This document shows, one piece after another, positions 28,677 through 38,768 of a stretch of DNA of 44,309 bases (position 1 is its first letter; each line of letters starts with the position of its first letter). The notes below the pieces were generated by a model that was not told the DNA's origin, ran no database searches, and saw only the letters and a list, made by a program, of their open reading frames with translations. Position numbers and translations under genes: made by a program. Source of the stretch: Myxococcaceae bacterium (GTDB taxonomy: Bacteria; Myxococcota; Myxococcia; Myxococcales; Myxococcaceae); assembly GCA_019694595.1 (NCBI GenBank), contig JAIBBQ010000031.1, positions 1 through 44,309 of the forward strand, read 5' to 3'.

Positions 28677-29941
28677 TCAGGTCAGCAGGTCGCGCAGCTG
28701 CCCGACGAAGTAGAGCGAGCCGGCGCAGACCACCACGCCCTTGCCTGCCGCCGCCTGGGCCGCAGCCAGCGCCGCGTGGGCCGACGGGTGCGTCGTCACG
28801 TTGGGGCACAGGGTCCGTGCCTCGTCCACGTACTGGGCGGGGTCCAAGCTGCGGGGGCTCGAGACCGGCGAGAGGTAGACCGCGGTCGCCTTGGGGAAGA
28901 GCGTGCGCAGCATGGGCCGGTAGTCCTTGTCGCCCAGCACCCCGAACACCAGGTGCACGTCTTGGCCGGGGTAGACGGTGTCCAGCGCGGCGGCGAGCAC
29001 CTGGGCGCCGGCCGGGTTGTGGGCGCCGTCGAGCACCACCCGCGGGGTGCCCCCCAGGTCTTCCAGGCGCGCGGGCCACTCGGTCTCGGCGAGACCGGCG
29101 CGGGCGCTCTCCTGGGAGATCGGCAGCGCACGGTCCTCGAGCAGCTCGAGGATCGCCAGCGCCACCGCAGCGTTCTGCACCTGGTGGGCGCCGCGCAGCC
29201 CGGGCCAGAGCCGGGGCACCGAGGTGCGCATGCCGCGGTAGACGTAGCGGCCGCCGGTGGGCTCCGGCTCGAAGCGGAAGTCGCGGCCCTCGAGGAACAG
29301 CCGGGCACCCTGGTTGCGGGCCTCGCGCTCGATGACCTCCAGGGCCTGGCGTTCCTGGCGGGCGACCACCACGGGAACTCCGGCGCGGAGGATGCCCGCC
29401 TTCTCGAAGGCGATGGCGCTCAGGGTCGAGCCGAGCAGCTCGGTGTGATCGAACGAGATGGGGGTGATCGCGGTCACCACCGCGCGCGCCGCCGTGGTGG
29501 CGTCGAGGCGACCGCCGAGGCCCGTCTCCAGCACCGCGACGTCGACGCGCTCCTGCGCGAAGTGCCACAGCGCCACCAGGGTGCCGACCTCGAAGCCGGT
29601 CAGCTCGAGGCCTTCGGGGAGCTGCTGGTAGATCTCGAAGAGCCGCTGCGAGAGCAGCTCGTCGCTGATGTCCTCGCCGTTGATCTTGAACCGCTCGTTC
29701 ACCTTCACCAGGTGCGGCGAGGTGTAGAGCCCCACGCGGTAGCCGTGGGCCGCGAGGCAGGTGGCGACGAAGGCACAGGTCGAGCCCTTGCCGTTGGTGC
29801 CGGCGACGTGCACCGCAGGGAACTTGGCCTCGGGGTTTCGCAGCGCGGTGAGCGCGCTGCGCACCCGATCGAGCCCCAGCTTGATGGTCGACGGCGAGAG
29901 CGCGAGGAACCGGGCGAGCGCTTCCGCCGGAGTGGCGGGCT

Positions 29942-29945
<4 letters not shown>
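28677..29945 (-). CDS. folC: bifunctional folylpolyglutamate synthase/dihydrofolate synthase FolC
   Basis: A 422-residue Mur-ligase-family enzyme that adds glutamate to dihydropteroate and folates. The P-loop is GTNGKGST (HVAGTNGKGST); SPHLVKVNERFKINGEDIS, ETGLGGRLDAT and SFDHTELLG are typical. The C-terminal Mur ligase domain starts near VVLDGAHNPAGA. I start it at the GTG at 29945 (VKPATPAEA), which overlaps the accD stop by 4 bp (GTGA). The accD-folC pair is a common bacterial arrangement. A far longer minus-strand frame exists in the same phase but is a GC artefact. Confidence 0.95.
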
Positions 29946-30790
<845 letters not shown>

Positions 30791-30811
30791 GCGCGGTTTG
30801 GTACTGCGCAT

Positions 30812-30833
30812 CGCGCCCCTCGGCAAGGGCGCG
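30812..30833. promoter_or_regulatory. inverted repeat in the accD / kinase divergent promoter
   Basis: CGCGCCC (30812-30818) and GGGCGCG (30827-30833) form a 7-bp dyad with an 8-bp centre between the two start codons. It may be an operator or a leader hairpin; its role is unproven. Confidence 0.35.
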
Positions 30834-30857
30834 TTTCCTGGTACGACTTTGCGTTCC

Positions 30858-32174
30858 ATGGTCACCCAGACCCGGCCGCTGCCCCCCGGGGACGCCCCGA
30901 CCCAGGCCTCTGGCGCCTGCGCGGGCTGTGGCCAGGTGTCCGACGAGACGCGGTGCCCGCACTGCGGCGTGGCACAGCGAGCGGGCGAGTACCGGGTGCT
31001 GCGCGTGGTGCACCAGAGTGCCCGTGGCCGGCTGTACCTCGCCGAAGGTCCCGACGGTCGAAGGGTGGCGCTCAAGGAGCTGGTCTTCGCGACGGTGCCC
31101 GACGTGGAGACCATCGAGGCCTTCGAGCGGGAAGCCGCGGTGCTGCGGCAGCTCGAGCACGAGCGGATCCCTCGTTTCCTGGCGAGCTTCCAGGCGGGCC
31201 AGGGCGTGCACACCCGCCTGTACCTGGCGCAGACCTACGTCGAAGGCCACTCGCTCGCGCAGCGACTGGAGGCGCACCGCTTCGACGAGGTCGAGGCGAA
31301 GGCCATCGCCCGGCAGGTGCTCGAGGTGCTGGCCTTTCTCCACGGGCGCTCGCCCCGGGTGCTGCACCGCGATCTCAAGCCGTCGAACCTCATCCAGCGG
31401 CCCGACGGCAGCATCGCGGTGGTCGACTTCGGCGCGTCGCGCGACCTGGCGAGCTCGGTGACCCACGGTTCGACGCTGGTCGGTACCTTCGGCTACATGC
31501 CCCCCGAACAGCTCGGCGGCACGGTCAGCCCGTCGAGCGACCTGTACGCGCTGGGGGCCACCCTGGTGCACCTGCTGTCCCGGAAACCGCCGGGCGAGCT
31601 GCTCGACCCGTCGATGGGCCTCGCCTTCGAGAAGGCGGTGAACGTCTCGCCGCTGTTCTCGCGCTTCCTCGCCCGCCTCACCTCGCGCGACCCGGCGCAG
31701 CGGTTCCAGACGGCGGCCGCGGCCCTCGCTGCGCTGGACGCGAAGCCGACCGCCGCGGCGGCGCCCCAGGCCACGCGCCCCTTCGGCGCCAGGAACGCCC
31801 AGTCGCTCACCGCGGCGCTGGCCTTCGAATCGCGCGTGGAGCACGCGGTCGCCAGGGGCCGGCGCACCAGCACCCGCGTCGGGCTGGCGGTGGGCGCACT
31901 CTCGGTGGGCGCCGGTTCCCTGGCGGTGGCCTCGAAGGCGCACTTCCCGTGGCCCCTGCTGGTCACCTTCCTGCTGCCCGGCTACTTCGCCACGCTGGTC
32001 GGGCGCGAGCTCACCCGCTGGTCGGCAGCGCGGAAGATCGAAGGCTGGGCCGAGGAGCACGCCATCGACCCCGAGCAGCGCCTCGAGCTGATCCTGGCGG
32101 GGCGGAAGCTGATCGCCCGCTACGCGCGAGAAGACGCCACCTGGCGGCGGCGCGATCAGACCCGCGACGACTAG
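30858..32174 (+). CDS. Ser/Thr protein kinase with N-terminal zinc ribbon and C-terminal membrane segments
   Basis: A 438-residue Hanks-type kinase. An N-terminal zinc ribbon (Cys21, 24, 33, 36) precedes the kinase domain at about 44-300, which is complete: Lys73 (VALKEL), HRDLKPSN (Asp172), DFG190-192 and a PPEQ activation-segment end. Two hydrophobic stretches near 328-370 follow, then a basic helical tail. I start it at the ATG at 30858 (MVTQTRPL), since the extension upstream overlaps accD. It ends convergent with the M24 peptidase gene; the two stops share CTAG at 32171-32174. The kinase could phosphorylate FHA-domain partners such as the two activators above, but nothing here shows it. 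Confidence 0.9.
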   Translation: MVTQTRPLPPGDAPTQASGACAGCGQVSDETRCPHCGVAQRAGEYRVLRVVHQSARGRLYLAEGPDGRRVALKELVFATVPDVETIEAFEREAAVLRQLEHERIPRFLASFQAGQGVHTRLYLAQTYVEGHSLAQRLEAHRFDEVEAKAIARQVLEVLAFLHGRSPRVLHRDLKPSNLIQRPDGSIAVVDFGASRDLASSVTHGSTLVGTFGYMPPEQLGGTVSPSSDLYALGATLVHLLSRKPPGELLDPSMGLAFEKAVNVSPLFSRFLARLTSRDPAQRFQTAAAALAALDAKPTAAAAPQATRPFGARNAQSLTAALAFESRVEHAVARGRRTSTRVGLAVGALSVGAGSLAVASKAHFPWPLLVTFLLPGYFATLVGRELTRWSAARKIEGWAEEHAIDPEQRLELILAGRKLIARYAREDATWRRRDQTRDD

Positions 32175-33565
32175 CCCGCGGTGCCGGCGATCGCCTCGAC
32201 TGCGGCCCGGTCCTTGGGAATCGCGGCGGTGAGCACCTCGGGCCGCTCGGCCCCGCAGACGACGTCGTCCTCGATGCGGATGCCGCCGAACCCGCGCCCG
32301 CCGTTGAAGGCGAGGTACTGCTCGGCGCGCTCGAAGTCGACCTGCTGCTGGAACTGCGCCCGGAGGTCCCTGGAGCGCAGGATCGCCGGGATGAAATAGA
32401 GCCCCGGCTCGATGGTCACCACGTGACCCACCTCGAGATCGCGGTCCATGCGCAGGTACTTGGTGCCGAACTGGGGAGAGCGCTGACGGCCCGGGTAGTG
32501 GAGCCGGTCGCCGAAGGCCTCCAGGTCGTGCACGTCGAGGCCGATCATGTGGCCGACCCCGTGGGGGAAGAAGACCGCGTGGGCGCCCTGCTCCACCAGC
32601 GACGCCGGATCGCCGCGCAGGAGCCCGAGCGCCACCAGGCCTTCGGTCATCACCAGCGCGGCCTTGGTGTGAATGTCGCGGTACCGCACGCCGGGCCGAA
32701 CCATGGCGATGCACTTGAGCTGCGCCTCGAGCACCAGCTCGTACAGGTCGCGCGCCTCGGGGCTGAACGGGCCCCCCACCGGCCAGGTGCGGGTGACGTC
32801 GGAGCAGTACCCCGACGGCGCCTCCGCGCCCGCGTCGAGCAGGACCAGATCTCCGGCCTGCAGCACGTTGTCGTGTCCGTGGTTGTGCAGCACCTCGCCG
32901 CGCACGGAGAGGATCGTGCCGTACGCCGGGCACATGCCCGCCCGGGCGAAGGCGCCTTCCACCAGCCCTGCCAGGGTGCGTTCCCTCACCCCGGGCTTGG
33001 ACGCGCGCATCGCTTCCAAGTGCGCCAGGAGCGTCACCTTCGCCGTCTCCCGCATCTGCGCGAGCTCATCGTCGCCCTTGCGAATGCGCAGCGCGAAGAG
33101 CGTGTCGGCGAGCTCGGGGCGCGTGACCCGGCCGTCGTCGTCGAAGGCGAGGTCGGCTCCGGTCATCTTCCGGGCGCGGGCGGTGGCGCGGGGGTCGCTC
33201 ACCGCCAGGCTGTCGAGCGGCCGGCCGCGCAGGCGGGCGGCGACGTCTTCCTTGATGCGCTCCAGCGCCTCCACCCGGGTGACCTGCGAAGACTCACGAA
33301 CCTTCTCGAAGCTGGGCAGCTCGCCGTGCCAGAGCGCGTCGTCGAGCGTGCGCTCGGGAAGGTAGAGCGTCACCGAGCGGTCGTCGGGGTCGAAGAGCGC
33401 GGCACTGCCGGGCTCGGGGCGGTCGAAGAAGTAGAGGAAGTTGGAGTCGGCGCGGTACGGGCTCAGGTTGGCCGGGTAGTTTCGCGGCAGCGCCCCGCCG
33501 GCGAAGAGCAGCGCCGGGCGATCGAGCTTCGAGAGGAACGCCTCGCGGCGAGTGACGAAGGACAT
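32171..33565 (-). CDS. Xaa-Pro aminopeptidase-type M24B metallopeptidase
   Basis: A 464-residue M24B peptidase of the aminopeptidase P type, with an N-terminal domain and a C-terminal pita-bread catalytic domain. Likely metal ligands are Asp244 (LLDAG), Asp256 (CSDVTRTWP), His339 (HGVGHMIGLDVHD), Glu386 (TIEPGLYF) and Glu432 (IRIEDDV). Aminopeptidase P removes residues before proline. The start MSFVTRREAFLSKL is typical. It overlaps the kinase stop by 4 bp and is divergent from the quinone-oxidoreductase-like gene with a 58-bp gap. No signal peptide is seen, so it is cytoplasmic. Confidence 0.93.
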   Translation of the reverse strand: MSFVTRREAFLSKLDRPALLFAGGALPRNYPANLSPYRADSNFLYFFDRPEPGSAALFDPDDRSVTLYLPERTLDDALWHGELPSFEKVRESSQVTRVEALERIKEDVAARLRGRPLDSLAVSDPRATARARKMTGADLAFDDDGRVTRPELADTLFALRIRKGDDELAQMRETAKVTLLAHLEAMRASKPGVRERTLAGLVEGAFARAGMCPAYGTILSVRGEVLHNHGHDNVLQAGDLVLLDAGAEAPSGYCSDVTRTWPVGGPFSPEARDLYELVLEAQLKCIAMVRPGVRYRDIHTKAALVMTEGLVALGLLRGDPASLVEQGAHAVFFPHGVGHMIGLDVHDLEAFGDRLHYPGRQRSPQFGTKYLRMDRDLEVGHVVTIEPGLYFIPAILRSRDLRAQFQQQVDFERAEQYLAFNGGRGFGGIRIEDDVVCGAERPEVLTAAIPKDRAAVEAIAGTAG

Positions 33566-33623
33566 GGGTGAACCCTATCGCCGTGATCGTCTCCTGCAAG
33601 CGTTCGTGGTTCGCTCGCACCCC

Positions 33624-34604
33624 ATGCGCGCCGCACGGCTGAACGGCTTCGATGGTCCCTCGTCGCTCGAGCTCGCGGAGGTGGCCGAGCCTCGTCCCGG
33701 GCCGGACGAGGTGCTGATCGCAGTGCGAGCGGTCGGCCTCAACCGCGCGGACCTGCTCCAGTGCCTGGGCCTCTACCCCGCGCCTCCGGGCGTGCCCGCG
33801 GACGTCCCCGGGCTCGAGTTCGCGGGAGAGGTGCTCGAGCTGGGCGCCGCGGTCACCGAGGTGCGCGTGGGCGACCGGGTGATGGGGCTGGTCGCCGGCG
33901 GCGCCTACGCCGAGCGGCTGGTCACCCCGGCGACGGAGCTGCTGCGGATTCCCGCCGGTCTCGATTTTTCCAGTGCCGCGGCGATCCCCGAGGCCTTCGC
34001 CACCGCCTTCGATGCGCTGGTGCTGCAGGGCGGGCTCGCGGCCGGGCAATCGGCCCTGATCCACGCAGCGGGCAGTGGCGTGGGCACGGCCGCGGTGCAG
34101 CTCGTCGGCGCACTCGGCGCGGTGGCGATCGGGACGTCGCGGACGGAGTCGAAGCTGGAGCGTGCGAAGGGGCTGGGGCTCGCGCACGGCGTCCTCCTCC
34201 AGGACGGCTGGGTGGACCAGGTGCGGGCGCTCTCCGGTGGCGCCGGCGTGAACGTGGTGCTCGACCTCGTCGGCGGGGAGCACTTCGCCGGCACCCTCGA
34301 GGCGTGCGCTCCCAGGGCGACGGTGATGGTCGTCGGGCTGACGGCCGGGCCTTCGGCCGAGATCCCGCTGCGCGCGGTGCTGTCGAAGCGGCTGCGGATC
34401 ATCGGCACCACGTTGCGCTCGCGTGGACCTGTGGAGCGCCGCGCGCTCACCGCAGCGCTCACCGAACGCGTGCTGCCGCTCTTCGCCAGTGGTGCGCTTC
34501 GCCCGGTGGTCTCCGCCCGCGCCTCGTTCGAGGACATCGCGGCGGCGCTGCAGGGCCTGGCGCGCAACGACACCTTCGGCAAGGTCGTGGCGACGCTCGG
34601 CTGA
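33624..34604 (+). CDS. zinc-free medium-chain reductase (NADPH:quinone oxidoreductase-like)
   Basis: A 326-residue medium-chain dehydrogenase/reductase of the quinone-oxidoreductase (QOR/PIG3) type. The GroES-like N-terminal domain carries VGLNRADLLQCLGLYPAPPG and PGLEFAGEV. The NADPH-binding Rossmann domain has HAAGSGVGTAAVQLV. The structural and catalytic zinc Cys residues of alcohol dehydrogenases are missing, as expected for this branch. I start it at the ATG at 33624 (MRAARLNGF). It uses NADPH to reduce quinones or enones; the substrate is unknown. No operon partner is apparent. Confidence 0.92.
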   Translation: MRAARLNGFDGPSSLELAEVAEPRPGPDEVLIAVRAVGLNRADLLQCLGLYPAPPGVPADVPGLEFAGEVLELGAAVTEVRVGDRVMGLVAGGAYAERLVTPATELLRIPAGLDFSSAAAIPEAFATAFDALVLQGGLAAGQSALIHAAGSGVGTAAVQLVGALGAVAIGTSRTESKLERAKGLGLAHGVLLQDGWVDQVRALSGGAGVNVVLDLVGGEHFAGTLEACAPRATVMVVGLTAGPSAEIPLRAVLSKRLRIIGTTLRSRGPVERRALTAALTERVLPLFASGALRPVVSARASFEDIAAALQGLARNDTFGKVVATLG

Positions 34605-34658
34605 ACACCTGCTCGATGCGGAAGTGAAAGGTTCCCGGCCGTTCCGGCATTGAGTGGT

Positions 34659-34675
34659 GTCGGGGCATCCCCGAC
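34659..34675 (+). terminator. hairpin after the quinone-oxidoreductase-like gene (possible terminator)
   Basis: GTCGGGG-CAT-CCCCGAC forms a perfect 7-bp stem with a 3-nt loop. It starts 54 bp after the stop of the reductase gene. No long T-run follows, so it could also be a leader structure of the next gene. Confidence 0.4.
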
Positions 34676-34732
34676 GGGCTGTCAGTCTTTGACCCGCGAT
34701 CCTCGGAACCACTCCGAAGAAGGAAAACGACC

Positions 34733-35710
34733 GTGAAGACCACTGCTTCCCCTGCAGCGAGGGCGATTCACTCGCTTCCGGCCACGACCTCGGCCCCGGC
34801 GACCCGCGCCGCTGCGGAGGTCGATGCGGGTGCGCTCCGCACCGTCGGCCGGGCCTCGTCGGGCGTCGAGGCCGGGAGGCCTGACGACCGCGGTCTTTCC
34901 GGGCAGCTGGCGCCCGGGGCCCTCGCCGACGGCCAGGCCGCGCTGGGCCAGGTGGGCCGCTCGTTCAGCCTGGGCAACCAGGCGCCGGTGGAGCTCCCCG
35001 AGCTCTCGAGCGCCCTGGGCGAGCTGATGCCCGCGTGGGCCCCGGCCTCGGGCGACCAGGCGACGCTGGCCCGCGCTGCGGCGAAGCAGGCACCCGAGGC
35101 GTACCCGGCGCACCTGCAGGCGTTCGCGCTCGCGGTGGGTGGAGGAGCCCCGGTGTCCACCCGCGACCTCGCGGCGGCGGGCTTCGAGGTGGTGACGGCG
35201 CTCGTCGACGTGGATTCGGCGCGCCGGGTCCCTGGTGAATCGACCCTCGGCCGCCTGCGCGGCGGCAGCGGGCGAGGTGACCTTCAGCTCTCGGGGGGCG
35301 AGCTGGCCGAAGCGTTCCGCCGAGACGTGCGCGCTGCGGGCCTGATGGAGGCGCTCGCCCCGGTGATGGCGTCGCGGCGGGCCGACCGGCCGGCCTTCGA
35401 GGCCGACGCGAAGACCCTGGGCGCACGCCTGTCGCCGCTGTTCTCCCGCGCGGCCGAGGCGCTCGACCGCGGACACTGGGACGACGCGACGGCGCCGCTC
35501 GCCGAGGCCGAGGCCGCCCTGGCGCTGGCCACTTCCCCCCGATTCGCCAGCGCGGCGCAGGCGACCATCGACGCGCTGCGCAGCCACCAGCGCACCCGGT
35601 TGCCGGTCGACGCCAACATCCTGGTCGACCTCGAGGCGCGGAACTGGAAGGTCACCCACCCGATCCAGAACGCGCTCTTCGGACTGCCCAAGGACTTCTA
35701 CCTCGAGTGA
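34733..35710 (+). CDS. hypothetical protein (325 aa), Ala-rich
   Basis: I do not recognise a family. The 325-residue protein starts at GTG (34733) with AAGGAAA about 8 bp upstream. The first ~90 residues are low-complexity and Ala/Gly/Ser-rich without a clear signal peptide; the rest looks helical, with a repeated Ala-rich amphipathic pattern (RAAEALDRGHWDDATAPLAEAEAALA). The C-terminal end (LPVDANILVDLEARNWKVTHPIQNALFGLPKDFYLE) is compositionally different and probably folded. The GC and codon pattern is like its neighbours. It stands alone before the ureohydrolase gene. Confidence 0.65.
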   Translation: MKTTASPAARAIHSLPATTSAPATRAAAEVDAGALRTVGRASSGVEAGRPDDRGLSGQLAPGALADGQAALGQVGRSFSLGNQAPVELPELSSALGELMPAWAPASGDQATLARAAAKQAPEAYPAHLQAFALAVGGGAPVSTRDLAAAGFEVVTALVDVDSARRVPGESTLGRLRGGSGRGDLQLSGGELAEAFRRDVRAAGLMEALAPVMASRRADRPAFEADAKTLGARLSPLFSRAAEALDRGHWDDATAPLAEAEAALALATSPRFASAAQATIDALRSHQRTRLPVDANILVDLEARNWKVTHPIQNALFGLPKDFYLE

Positions 35711-35742
35711 CCTGTCGCGCTGGCGCCGGGCCGGTTTGAGGT

Positions 35743-36771
35743 ATGAGCCGGCGCATGGCGTTCGATCCCAACGCAGCAGCGTCCCCCGATTCCGGCGTCT
35801 TCGGCCTCCCCCACTCGCCGGACGAGGCGCAGGTGGTGCTGCTCCCCGTCCCCTTCGAGGCCACCACCAGCTACGGCGGCGGCACCGCCGATGGGCCGGC
35901 GGCGATCCTCGAGGCGAGCAAGCAGGTCGACCTCTTCGACCTGGAGACGGGGTCTCCGTACGAGAAGGGCATCGCCATGCTCGAGATCAGCGCGCTGGTG
36001 CGCGGCTGGAACGACGAGGCGAAGGCACTGGCGGCGCCGATCATCGCCCAGGGGGGCTCCATCGCGGGCGATCCGGTGCTCGGCCAGGTCGACGCCCTGT
36101 GCGCCCAGATGAACGCCTACGTGCACGGCGCGGCGAGCGCCTGGCTGGCGCAGGACAAGCTCGTGGGTCTGGTGGGCGGCGACCATTCCACGCCGTTCGG
36201 CTGCATCCAGGCGCACGCCGAGAAGTACCCCGGCATGGGGGTGCTGCACCTCGACGCCCACGCCGACCTGCGCGACGCCTACGGAGGCTTCACCTGGTCG
36301 CACGCCTCGATCATGTTCAACGTGCTGCGGCGCATTCCGCAGGTGAGCAAGATCGTCCAGGTCGGCATCCGCGACTTCGGCGAGGCCGAGCACGCGCTCA
36401 TTCGCGGCGAGACCAGGCGCCTGCGCACCTTCTTCGACTCGCAGCTCGCGCGCGCCAAGCTGGGGGGCACCCCGTTCCACGATCTGGCGACCCAGATCGT
36501 CGCCGACCTGCCGAAGGAGGTGTACCTGTCCTTCGACATCGACGGGCTCGACCCCACGCTCTGCCCCCACACCGGCACGCCGGTGCCCGGAGGCCTCACC
36601 TGGCACGAGGTCAACCGCCTGGTGGCGACGGTGGTGGAGTCGGGCCGCACCATCGTGGGCTTCGACGTCAACGAGGTCGCCCCGGGGCCCGACGGCGACG
36701 AGTGGGACGCCAACGTCGGCGCCCGGCTGCTCTACAAGCTCATCGGCTGGGCGCTCAAGTCGCGCGGGTAG
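35743..36771 (+). CDS. arginase/agmatinase-family ureohydrolase
   Basis: A 342-residue binuclear-manganese ureohydrolase. The metal-binding motifs are intact: GGDHS, LDAHADLRDAY and SFDIDGLDP. The pattern is that of the agmatinase/formiminoglutamase branch; arginine, agmatine or a related guanidino compound is the likely substrate, giving urea. PFEATTSYGGGTADGPAAILEAS is the conserved N-terminal block. Starts are ambiguous: ATG at 35743 and ATG at 35755 (MAFDPNAAAS) are both in frame, and GAGG at 35738-35741 is too close to the first and rather far from the second. It is convergent with the secreted hypothetical at 36795. Confidence 0.9.
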   Translation: MSRRMAFDPNAAASPDSGVFGLPHSPDEAQVVLLPVPFEATTSYGGGTADGPAAILEASKQVDLFDLETGSPYEKGIAMLEISALVRGWNDEAKALAAPIIAQGGSIAGDPVLGQVDALCAQMNAYVHGAASAWLAQDKLVGLVGGDHSTPFGCIQAHAEKYPGMGVLHLDAHADLRDAYGGFTWSHASIMFNVLRRIPQVSKIVQVGIRDFGEAEHALIRGETRRLRTFFDSQLARAKLGGTPFHDLATQIVADLPKEVYLSFDIDGLDPTLCPHTGTPVPGGLTWHEVNRLVATVVESGRTIVGFDVNEVAPGPDGDEWDANVGARLLYKLIGWALKSRG

Positions 36772-36794
36772 CGCGACCGACCACCCGGCGGGCG

Positions 36795-37451
36795 CTACTC
36801 CGCGTTCCAGTCGGACGCGGGGAGGATCTTCCAGCCGGTGTCCACCTTGGGCGCCTTGAAGCGCACGACGCGCAGCGGCCAGGTGCGCGGCGTCTTCGCC
36901 GGGCCTTCCTTGCTCACCACGTTGAAGCGCTGCACCTCGAGCCAGTACTTGCCGCTGGTGCCGCTCTTCGCGAGCAGGGGGCGCATCGGGTTCTTGGGGT
37001 GCCAGTAGACTTCCTTGCCCACGCGGGTGGCGTACGCGAGCACCGGGTGCGCCTTGAGGAAGTCCTGGGCCTTCTGCAGGGTGGGCTTCATCAGCTTCTC
37101 GGCGTCTTCCTTGGACACCTCGACCATCTTGAGGTCGTCGCCCACCGCCTCGGCGCCCATGAGCTTGGTCAGCGCGTGGCGGCCGGCCTTGTCGAGCTCG
37201 TTCATCATCTGCACGGCGTGGCCGAGGTCCTTCTCCTCGTGCCTCACCTCCTTGTCCTTGAGCTCCCAGTTGTCCAAGGTGAAGAGCTGGGCGTTCATCG
37301 TCACCCCGCCGAGGAGCAGCTCCTTGCCCGCCTCGTCGCCGGCCCCGGTGAGCGCGTTCAGGTAGGTCTCGGCGACCTTCCTCACCTCGGCGTCGTCATC
37401 GGCGAAGGCGGGGGCTGCCAGGAGCAGACAGGTGGCGAGGAGCATTTTCAT
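36795..37451 (-). CDS. secreted hypothetical protein (218 aa)
   Basis: A 218-residue protein with a Sec signal peptide (MKMLLATCLLLAAPAFA, cleavage before DDD), so it is periplasmic or outer-surface. I recognise no family. The mature part is charged and Lys-rich with helical N-terminal and beta-rich C-terminal halves (WLEVQRFNVVSKEG, WPLRVVRFKAPKV). The start at 37451 was chosen because the signal peptide begins there. It is divergent from the htrA-like gene, with only 31 bp between their start codons, so the two may share a control region and respond to the same envelope stress. Confidence 0.72.
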   Translation of the reverse strand: MKMLLATCLLLAAPAFADDDAEVRKVAETYLNALTGAGDEAGKELLLGGVTMNAQLFTLDNWELKDKEVRHEEKDLGHAVQMMNELDKAGRHALTKLMGAEAVGDDLKMVEVSKEDAEKLMKPTLQKAQDFLKAHPVLAYATRVGKEVYWHPKNPMRPLLAKSGTSGKYWLEVQRFNVVSKEGPAKTPRTWPLRVVRFKAPKVDTGWKILPASDWNAE

Positions 37452-37482
37452 GGGCAGCCTTTTAGTGGATTCTGCGCGCGCC

Positions 37483-38763
37483 ATGAATCACGTGATGCTG
37501 CTGACGGTCGCTTTATTCACGTCCGACCTCCAGTCCCGACGGGACGTGGTGGTCGACGTGGTCCAGAAGGTGTCTCCCGCGGTGGTCTACATCGGCACCG
37601 TGCAGGTGGTGGAAAGCCGCTTCCGCCCCCGGAGCCCCTTCGAGGAACTCTTCGGCGGCGCCGACGAACGCCGCGCGGTGGAAGGCCTGGGCACCGGCGT
37701 GCTGGTGGACCCGTCGGGGGTGATCATCACCAACGAGCACGTGGTGCGCGGGGCGAGCGAGATTCACGTGGTGCTCGCCGACGGCCGCCAGCTCGACGCC
37801 GAGGTGGTGGGCGCCGACGCGGAGAACGACCTCGCGGTGGTGCGCATCAACCCCAAGGGCCCGGTGCCGTTCGCCAAGCTCGGCATCTCGAGCGACCTGA
37901 TGATCGGCGAGAAGGCGATCGCCATCGGTAGCCCGTTCGGCCTCAAGAAGTCGGTGACCGTGGGCGTGGTCTCGGCACTCGGCCGCTCGTTCAAGGCCGA
38001 CGGGCGCACCTACAACGACTTCATCCAGACCGACGCGTCGATCAACCCGGGCAACTCCGGCGGCCCGCTGCTCAACATCGACGGCGAGGTGATCGGCATC
38101 AACTCCGCCATCTTCAGCGGCGCCCAGGGCATCGGCTTCGCCATTCCCGCCGACAAGGTGCGCCGGGTGATCGCCGAGCTGTCCCAGTACGGCAAGGTGC
38201 GGCCGGCGTGGGTGGGCCTCGAGGTGCAGCCGCTCACCAGCGAGCTCGGCAAGCGCCTCGGGTGGGACCGCACCTACGGCGCCCTGGTGTGGAACGTGGA
38301 AGCCGGCAGCCCGGCCGAGCAGGCGGGCGTGCAGCGCGGCGACATCGTCACCCAGATGGGCACCACCCAGCTGGAGGACGCCGACGACTTCCAGTCGCGC
38401 CTCAAGAGCTACCCGGCGAAGACGCCCCTGCCGCTGACCCTGGTGCGCAACGGCCAGGCGCTCAACGTGGTGGTGACGCCGGTGGAGTTCCCCCCGCGGC
38501 TCGCCGAGGGCCTCGCCTGGGACCGGCTGGGCCTCAAGCTCAAGGCGACCCAGCTCGGCATGCAGGTGATCGCGGTGCGGCCCGGCTCACCGTCGAACCG
38601 GGTGGGCATCGAGGCCGGCGACATGGTGGTGCGGCTCAACAACCAGCCGCTCACCTCGCTCGACGTCTTCAAGGACGCGATCATCGCGGCCCGCGGCGGC
38701 AAGAGCGTGCTGCTGCTCGTGCGCCGCGGTCGCGCGGGCTACTACCTGACCCTGCCCTTCTAG
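37483..38763 (+). CDS. HtrA/DegP-type S1C serine protease with two PDZ domains
   Basis: A second HtrA-type protease (426 aa). The triad is His86 (TNEHVV), Asp116 (ENDLAVV) and Ser192 (NPGNSGGP), and two PDZ domains lie at about 215-320 and 330-420. The first hydrophobic stretch MNHVMLLTVALFTSDLQS could be a short signal peptide, weaker than in the lipoprotein-type HtrA at 26700. I start it at the ATG at 37483, which fits the family; the open frame upstream overlaps the divergent gene. It degrades misfolded envelope proteins. The PDZ and triad motifs differ from the first HtrA, so they are paralogues and not a recent duplication. Confidence 0.92.
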   Translation: MNHVMLLTVALFTSDLQSRRDVVVDVVQKVSPAVVYIGTVQVVESRFRPRSPFEELFGGADERRAVEGLGTGVLVDPSGVIITNEHVVRGASEIHVVLADGRQLDAEVVGADAENDLAVVRINPKGPVPFAKLGISSDLMIGEKAIAIGSPFGLKKSVTVGVVSALGRSFKADGRTYNDFIQTDASINPGNSGGPLLNIDGEVIGINSAIFSGAQGIGFAIPADKVRRVIAELSQYGKVRPAWVGLEVQPLTSELGKRLGWDRTYGALVWNVEAGSPAEQAGVQRGDIVTQMGTTQLEDADDFQSRLKSYPAKTPLPLTLVRNGQALNVVVTPVEFPPRLAEGLAWDRLGLKLKATQLGMQVIAVRPGSPSNRVGIEAGDMVVRLNNQPLTSLDVFKDAIIAARGGKSVLLLVRRGRAGYYLTLPF

Positions 38764-38768
38764 AACGC

